13,126 nt of DNA from NCBI GenBank assembly GCA_003024985.2, contig PXIH01S0010469.1; one strand, written 5' to 3'. Position 1 is the stretch's first letter; each line of letters opens with the position of its first letter. The notes under the pieces were generated by a model. It was given only the letters and a program-made list of their open reading frames with translations. It was not told the origin of the DNA and did not search any database. Source of the stretch: Euperipatoides rowelli. Taxonomy: Eukaryota > Onychophora > Udeonychophora > Euonychophora > Peripatopsidae. The translations under genes and the position numbers were made by a program. Positions 7,979 to 13,126 of the stretch are shown here, piece after piece.

Positions 7979-9521
7979 ATGACAACATCCACGATGACAT
8001 GATGGCCATGACAACATGACGGCCACGACAACATGATGGCCATGACCATGACTTTCATGAACATGATGACAATGATGATGACGATGATGATCACCAAGAC
8101 AACCATGATGACAATGGACTCTATGACGATGATGATTGTGTCCATGACAACCATCATGACCATGATGGTGACCACATTGACTAGCATGATGATGACCATG
8201 ACAATTATCACGATGATGACCATGATGATGGTGGTGATGACCACATAGTGACCATGATGACAACCATGATGATCATGATGATCATAACAACACCCACGAT
8301 GATGACCATGACAACCTTGATGACCAAGAGAATGACCATGATGATGATGGTCATGACAACCACAATGATGAACATGATAATGACAATGACTACAATGACC
8401 ACAATGATGACCATGATGATGACAACCACAATGAAGATAAACTTGACAATGATGATGACCATGATGCTGACCACAATGATGATCACCACATCTATGACCA
8501 CTATGATGTCCACCATAACTGACCACCAAAATGATGACCACCAAAATGATGACCACCATGATGATGACAACCATGATGATGATCAAAACAATGATGACCA
8601 CCACAATCACCATGATGATTACCATCATGATGAAGACAATGACCAACATGATGATGGTGACCACCACGATGAAAGTGAACACCATGATGATGGTGACCAC
8701 CATGATGACAAACACCACGGTGACCACAATGATGACCACTTGATAATGATGACCACATGACAATGACAAACATGTCGACAACCACAATGATTATCATGAT
8801 GAAGACCATGACAACAATCAAGATGATGATCACAACAAACAACAATGTTGACCATGCCATGACCACAATAACATGACCACAATGATATAACCATGACTGA
8901 TGACTACGATGACAACCATGACCTGATCTTGACAGTGATCATGATGATGATAATGATCACGATGCCAATCACAACCCTCTTGACAACCATGACCATGATA
9001 AGGGTGACCACTATGACAATGACAACCATAACAAGACCTTGACTGACCTTGATGGTGGCCATAATGACAATGACCATAATACTACTAGGATGATGGCCAC
9101 AATGATGACCATGATGTTCACCATGATAACCTGATGATCATGATGATGATGACCACAGTCACAACCATGATGATTATGACAAAGACCATGAAGATCATGA
9201 CAATGATCATGGTGACATGTCCACGATGACATGACCACAATGGCCACCAAGACTAAGACAACCATGATGATGATGACCAGGATGTTGATGACAATGAAGA
9301 CCATGATGACAACCTATATATGACAACAACCAGATCACTGCTACAACCCGAACATGATGACAACTTGGCCACAATGACAACTCATCCATGACAATGACCT
9401 AGATGATGACCATGATGGTGACCTTGATGACCATAACTATGATGACAACAATGACAATAATGATGACGACCACGTTTATGTCCAGCATGACAATGACCAT
9501 GATGGTGACAATGGTGGCAAT
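7979..9521. repeat. ~1.54-kb degenerate satellite of ATGATGACC / ATGACAACC units
   Basis: The block is built almost entirely from trinucleotides GAT, GAC, CAT, CAC, AAT and AAC, combining into 6- to 12-base words such as ATGATGACC, ATGACAACC and ACCATGATG. It begins and stops abruptly against AT-rich DNA and is clearly more GC-rich. Local higher-order copies exist: a 15-bp unit in exact tandem at 8521-8550, and a 36-bp period at about 8647-8718 (CATGATGATGGTGACCACC twice). Because the words are of the form NAY, one frame is nearly free of stops. This explains the overlapping open frames on both strands: Met/Thr-rich or Asp/His/Asn-rich on +, and His/Gly-rich, Val/Ile-rich or Trp/Ser-rich on -. 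Phase slips show indels between words. I interpret it as non-coding minisatellite sequence inside the intron, not a gene for a His-rich protein. Confidence 0.9.
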
Positions 9522-11519
9522 CTTTATTTTAAGCAATATTGTGAAATTTTCACATTAAAAAAATATATTTAGTTTTTTTTGGGCTAGATTAATTCATTCA
9601 GGAATATGGATAATATTTTAAACAAAGGATTTTCAGTGAAATCTATTAGAATTTTTAAAAAACCTATAATATAATAATAATAAAATAAAATATTACCTTA
9701 GGCCTATATGACTGGGAATGGATAGATTCAAAATTAGTGATGAAATGGTACTTTTTATTATTAAAACTTTTTACATTAATTTCATGAATTAATACCTTTA
9801 AATTAGAAAATAGTAGAGTAGTTTTAAAATAGATGACATCCTACTTGCAATTTCATTATTTTTATATAATATAGAGATTTTAAAACAAAAAATAGAAGTT
9901 GAAATAAAATTTTTATTGTAATAATAATAATATTTTAATATTGTTGAAAACAAAAACAAATCTTTAAGCCACATTATCCTATAAGAAAAACAACTAACAA
10001 GATCATGAATATGTAATAATTCTCTAATTTTAATGTTTATCTATTTTGTTTTTAATGCTTAAATACCTTAATCTTTCATTATGTTTAGACATGTTGTAGA
10101 ATATTTTATCAAAAACAAATAATCAAACTAATTAACAAACGATTGATTCAATACCTGTGACATAGGAACCAGTCTTAATCTGGTTGCAACTTTGGATCCA
10201 TTAAATATCTCCACAAATGAATGCTTAGAAATGTAATGAAGTATACTGAATCAGTCATTCTTCCTTGACCTGCAAATACAATTTTTTTTCACAAATCTTA
10301 TGTTAAAATCAACTGGAAATATGTCATTAAAGACTGGAACTCATTTCATAGTAATTTATATTTTGCATATTAATTTTTATTGCTGCTAAAAATTCTAATA
10401 ATTTATGGGTTTTTTTTACTGTTATTTCTATTTATTGTATACTAGTGAAAGCCTAGCACTAATTAGTTACCACTCCTAGATCCTCACACAATAGTATTTG
10501 TTTCTTGTCTATTATTATTTTAAAGTAGTAGATAATCAGAAATTTATCACTGTATGAACACATAAAAATATATATTTTTTAAATAGTATGTAAATTGTAG
10601 AAGTATTAATGCCACTGACTCTGTATGCATACTGTATTTGTTCTGGTTTAACTATAAGGCTTGGAAATCAAAGTTTAGATTAATACAGTTACATGCCTTT
10701 TAATAATCATTGAGTTACTTAAATATATTTGTTCAGTTTTATTCAGAATGTGTAGAGAGTGTTTTTATACTTATTATGTAGATTCATGCTGTGATTAGGA
10801 AAGCTTAAATATTGTATGTTGATTACTTTGGACTCAAATTTATTTATATTTGGGGTAGTGAGTTATCCTGTGTACATTAGTTGACTTTATTATAGTGTTT
10901 TTTAAACCTAATAATACAATTTTTAGGTAAAAAAAAATTAATTATTTAAAATGTTTATGTATATAACATACAATATAGTTGTGAAAATGAACCATAAATT
11001 GTATTTATTTTCTCCGAGCTGCAAATTCTTTACCAATTTTTTTCTACATTTAAAAGTGTAAGCAATTTTCAATTCATTTGAGATTATTGAAAGTCTTATT
11101 AACCAATTCTTTAATATAGTAATCCATTACGATGCTTAACCAGGTTTAGTTTTTAAAAAATATTTTTTTGCACTACGTACTGTTACCAGTAAATTTATTC
11201 GACACAGCGATGTTGAATATCGTTATATAAAATGTAATGCACAGAAAAAATTTAAAACTTAAATTGTGAGTTGAATTCCCTTCAGATTCTATTTTGTTTA
11301 CCAATATGTACTGATATGATTATTTATTATTTCATTGCATAGACATAACTGTGTGTACAGACACTCAATTCTAAATTAAACATATAAGAAAATCAGACTT
11401 TATATTGTACATCATGTAGTAATAGTGCCAATAAACAATCCATTTTGTGTTGTCACTATCCATAGTATATTAAAATAATTACATTGTTAGGCTACAAACA
11501 AAGAGAAATCAGGTAAAAA
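9522..11519. other. AT-rich intron segment, nothing recognised
   Basis: About 2 kb of A/T-dominated sequence contains short AAT/ATA microsatellite patches (about 9668-9690 and 9919-9935) and the small palindrome GTGAAATTTTCAC at 9540-9552. No coding stretch, splice-flanked exon or structured RNA was found on either strand. Confidence 0.5.
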
Positions 11520-11540
11520 GCTTCATAAAAGCTTCATAAA
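11519..11540. repeat. Short tandem AGCTTCATAAA duplication
   Basis: AGCTTCATAAA occurs twice in direct succession starting at 11519. It lies just before the T-rich and A-rich runs (11551-11578) that may mark the tail of the SINE-like element. Confidence 0.7.
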
Positions 11541-11580
11541 TTGAATGTAATTCATTTTTTTTTTGAAAAAAAAAAAATTT

Positions 11581-11593
11581 CCTCTCCAAGAGG
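11581..11593. repeat. Small CCTCT/AGAGG hairpin
   Basis: CCTCT and AGAGG pair across a CCA loop, next to the long A-run ending at 11577. It could be part of the SINE-like element's 3' region, but it is too short to interpret alone. Confidence 0.5.
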
Positions 11594-11699
11594 AGAAGAA
11601 ATGTATTTTTTTGGTTAATTAAATTGAAATTAAATTGAATATATTATCTGATTGAAACACTAAATCACAGGTTCCTAGATGTTACAAGGGCAGCATACT

Positions 11700-11834
11700 T
11701 GGAAAAACCTGAGGCGAGCTGTTAAAGCCAGGGAAAAAACCATAACTGCCCAAGCCGAGGCGCGAACCTCTACACCTCAGCATATGCCTTCGGTTCATCA
11801 AGCGGAAGTAAATCCGCTCGACCACGGAACCGAG
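11700..11834 (-). mobile_element. tRNA-derived SINE-like element (partial or degraded)
   Basis: Read on the minus strand from 11834, the sequence shows TGGTCGAGCGG, a good match to the RNA polymerase III A box. About 56 bases later it shows GGTTCGCGCC, a B-box match with one irregularity. The spacing fits a tRNA with a long variable arm (Ser or Leu type). The acceptor stem does not close: GGTTCCG at the 5' side has no matching 3' strand after the B box. Instead, CGGTTC/GAACCG and AGCGGA/TCCGCT form an unusual nested hairpin in the 5' half. Downstream on the minus strand comes a GC-richer body with GGTTTTTTCCC and GGTTTTTCC. This combination suggests a SINE head plus body, not a working tRNA. 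The 3' end is unclear; it may extend to the homopolymer runs near 11560, where AATTCATTTT at 11549-11558 matches 11847-11856 as a weak candidate target duplication. Confidence 0.6.
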
Positions 11835-12300
11835 ATGAAAAAATAGAATTCATTTTAAAGAAACAGATTTAATCTTAANGAATAATGGAAACACTCATAA
11901 TATTTATACGATAGGTAAAATAGGGGGAGAGGAATTAACATGGAAGCAGGGGTGGAGATGAAAAATGTTGTTAGCCTATACTGTGACAAGATATTGTATG
12001 AATAACAATATACTGTACATATATACAGTAAGTAGTATCCTTTGCATAATACACATGAAGTATAGAGGGTAAATAAAATATAGAGAGGTGAAAGAGAATA
12101 GAACTAGAATTGAAAAAATTATGAACACTTATTATTTTGATAAAACTTTAATATAATACCTTCCTTCCTTAGCAAACGTCTCACTATATCTTGATTCAAC
12201 TTTGTGCTAGTCTTTAAATAATCATATCAATATTATAAACTTCTTGTATTTTATTCTAAAATTTATTCCTCACAATTATTTTATATTTTTCCATGACCAA
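11835..12300. other. Intron 3' portion, with one ambiguous base
   Basis: This is AT-rich non-coding DNA leading to the second exon's acceptor. Position 11879 is N, an unresolved base in the assembly. A locally purine-rich stretch at about 11920-11965 and 12060-12120 carries no recognisable gene. Confidence 0.55.
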
Positions 12301-12313
12301 TTTTATGTTTCAG
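12285..12313 (+). promoter_or_regulatory. 3' splice site (acceptor) of the long intron
   Basis: A T-rich tract ends in TTTTATGTTTCAG, directly before the coding base A at 12314. The exon itself begins AG, giving CAGAG. Use of the second AG would shift the frame, so the first is preferred. Confidence 0.75.
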
Positions 12314-12464
12314 AGCCTGCAATGATCCATTACCAGCAACATATTTATGCAAATTCTGTACCTGTGGGAAACCTTAATTTATCAGGACCCAATAAAAGTA
12401 TACCATCTGGAGATAATCTTAGCTCTAGTCTTTCTCCAACACCTGGAAGTCCATTATTGGGAAG
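12314..12464 (+). CDS. Internal exon of the same probable tensin homologue
   Basis: This 151-nt exon accepts one base from the previous exon (G plus AG makes Glu) and leaves AG as the first two bases of a split codon, so it is phase 1 in and phase 2 out. It is flanked by TTTCAG and GTAAGATT. The translation starts EPAMIHYQQHIYANSVPVGN and ends SLSPTPGSPLLG, again Ser/Pro/Asn-rich with three proline-directed Ser/Thr sites. This is the composition expected of an intrinsically disordered linker. An open frame with an apparent Met start at 12244 runs through here, but its first 23 codons are intron sequence and the exon has no need of a start. It lies 10.3 kb from its partner exon, and the protein continues beyond the window in both directions. 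Identity rests on the linked upstream exon. Confidence 0.75.
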
Positions 12465-13126
12465 GTAAGATTATATTTATAGTCCAGTCAAATTAGACTT
12501 TTTAGGAGAAAAAATTAGCAACAAACTGATTTTTTGCAGAAACCTTTCTCTCACTATTTTATTTAACATACTAAAAGTCCCCAATGATCGGGTGTGTTCT
12601 TTGGTCGTCATATAGAGGAAATGGTAGTATGCACGACAAAATTACCATATATAATAATTGTAGAGAATAAAATTCTATACATTTTTTGTATAGAATTTTA
12701 TTTCACTTTATGGCTAGGACATAGCGTTTAGCCGCAAAAAAATAAACAGTGAAGTTGTAATTTGTCTGGATGCTGCAACTCTTTGCCTCAATACCCACTC
12801 GCACTAAAAATCATACTTTTGCAATAAGTTTTTTTCACATTAATATGTTAACCAAAAGTGTAAACTAGCAGAGAACAATTAATTTTTTTGGAGGGAAATG
12901 TTTCAAATAAAAGAGTGAAATTTTTCAGTAATTAAAGTAGACTTGATTAGAAAAAAAATTGTAGACTTCTAATAGTTTTATTAATAAAACATTTTAATTC
13001 TGATAGTTTTCTGAAGTGTTAATTGAATAAGTGTTATGAGAGCAGTTTTTTATTGGAAACTAAATCCTATATTACAAGAAATAAGCCATGGTTTAATAAA
13101 TCAATTCATGATCAATTAAAGTTAAG
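12465..13126 (+). other. 5' part of the downstream intron
   Basis: It begins GTAAGATTATA, a good donor, and stays non-coding to the window's end. The patch at about 12580-12800 has a different, less AT-biased texture and is centred on a perfect hairpin, which suggests a dispersed repeat. The last 300 bases are plain AT-rich sequence. Confidence 0.65.
12666..12702. repeat. Perfect 16-bp inverted repeat with T5 loop
   Basis: AATAAAATTCTATACA (12666-12681) pairs exactly with TGTATAGAATTTTATT (12687-12702) across five T residues. It sits inside the less AT-biased patch at about 12580-12800, which also has an ATGGTA/TACCAT pair around 12623 and 12644. Together they suggest a structured dispersed repeat inserted in the intron. 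I cannot name its family. Confidence 0.8.

Larger units (their letters stand above)
2021..12313 (+). other. Long intron (~10.3 kb) of the probable tensin gene
   Basis: The intron starts with GTAAGATTTT right after the first exon and ends with TTTTATGTTTCAG before the second. Exon 1 leaves one base (G) and exon 2 supplies AG, forming a GAG codon, so the two exons join in frame across the gap. The intron accumulates mobile-element debris, hairpins and a satellite. It is possible that unseen alternative exons lie inside, but I found none with both splice sites and coding character on the + strand. Confidence 0.7.

Noticed and set aside
8033-8760. Plus-strand Met/Thr-rich and Asp/His-rich open frames
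   Set aside because: Same satellite origin. The apparent Met starts are just the repeated ATG in the units.
7946-8787. Long minus-strand His-rich and Val/Ile-rich open frames (up to 270 codons)
   Set aside because: They are stop-free readings of the ATGATGACC-type satellite. The same DNA gives open frames in several phases on both strands, the composition switches from His/Gly to Val/Ile at phase slips, and there are no domains or splice context.
9011-9389. Minus-strand open frames near the right part of the satellite
   Set aside because: Low-complexity readings of the repeat with Val/Ile/His/Ser bias and no recognisable motif.
7979-9521. CRISPR array
   Set aside because: There are no constant repeats separated by unique spacers, and the setting is an animal intron.
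11740-11834. Functional tRNA gene on the minus strand
   Set aside because: The acceptor stem does not close, the T arm is irregular and no normal anticodon arm can be drawn, so it is better explained as a SINE head.
12244-12313. Met-started N-terminal extension of the second exon
   Set aside because: These codons are the T-rich intron end before the acceptor. The exon joins the upstream exon in phase, so no start is needed here.
12580-12800. DNA transposon with terminal inverted repeats from CGGGTGTG to CACTCG
   Set aside because: The candidate ends match at too few positions to exceed chance and no target-site duplication is visible.

Overview
This looks like nuclear genomic DNA from an animal, most likely an arthropod. 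It is strongly AT-rich and holds two short exons with canonical GT/AG splice sites. The exons are separated by an intron of about 10.3 kb packed with degraded retroelements, hairpins and a large low-complexity satellite. There are no bacterial-style operons, Shine-Dalgarno sites or long intact genes. The phylum call is an inference; the sequence carries no decisive lineage marker.

Host gene: exons at 1867-2020 and 12314-12464 on the + strand are phase-compatible and join into one reading frame. They encode about 101 residues rich in Ser, Pro, Thr, Gln and Asn. The segment TPAFPVGPRTPYVNH resembles the PVSP-TPYV segment I recall from the linker before the SH2/PTB C-terminus of tensins. The best guess is therefore a tensin (Drosophila blistery) homologue, with moderate confidence. 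Neither terminus of the gene is in the window.

Layout: 1-1866 is the end of an upstream intron, with a diverged ~85-bp repeat pair and an 18-bp palindrome. 1867-2020 is an exon. 2021-12313 is the long intron, containing:
- a dead Penelope-like element C-terminus with a GIY-YIG domain (3240-3841);
- inverted repeats (4467-4525, and a perfect 22-bp hairpin at 5029-5078);
- an unidentified minus-strand protein-like remnant (about 5160-5692);
- short duplications and a possible MITE (about 6820-7100);
- a degraded non-LTR reverse transcriptase fragment (about 7380-7710);
- a ~1.54-kb degenerate ATGATGACC/ATGACAACC-type satellite (7979-9521);
- a tRNA-derived, SINE-like element on the minus strand (about 11700-11834).
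12314-12464 is the second exon. 12465-13126 is downstream intron with a 16-bp perfect hairpin.

The only functional coding sequence I can support is the two exons. Almost all other open frames are remnants of mobile elements, or stop-free readings of the satellite, which yields His-, Met/Thr- or Asp/Asn-rich translations depending on frame and strand. The features most worth a second look are the satellite with its NAY codon periodicity, the GIY-YIG Penelope remnant, the tRNA-like element and the perfect hairpin. I did not find a convincing new multi-gene system.
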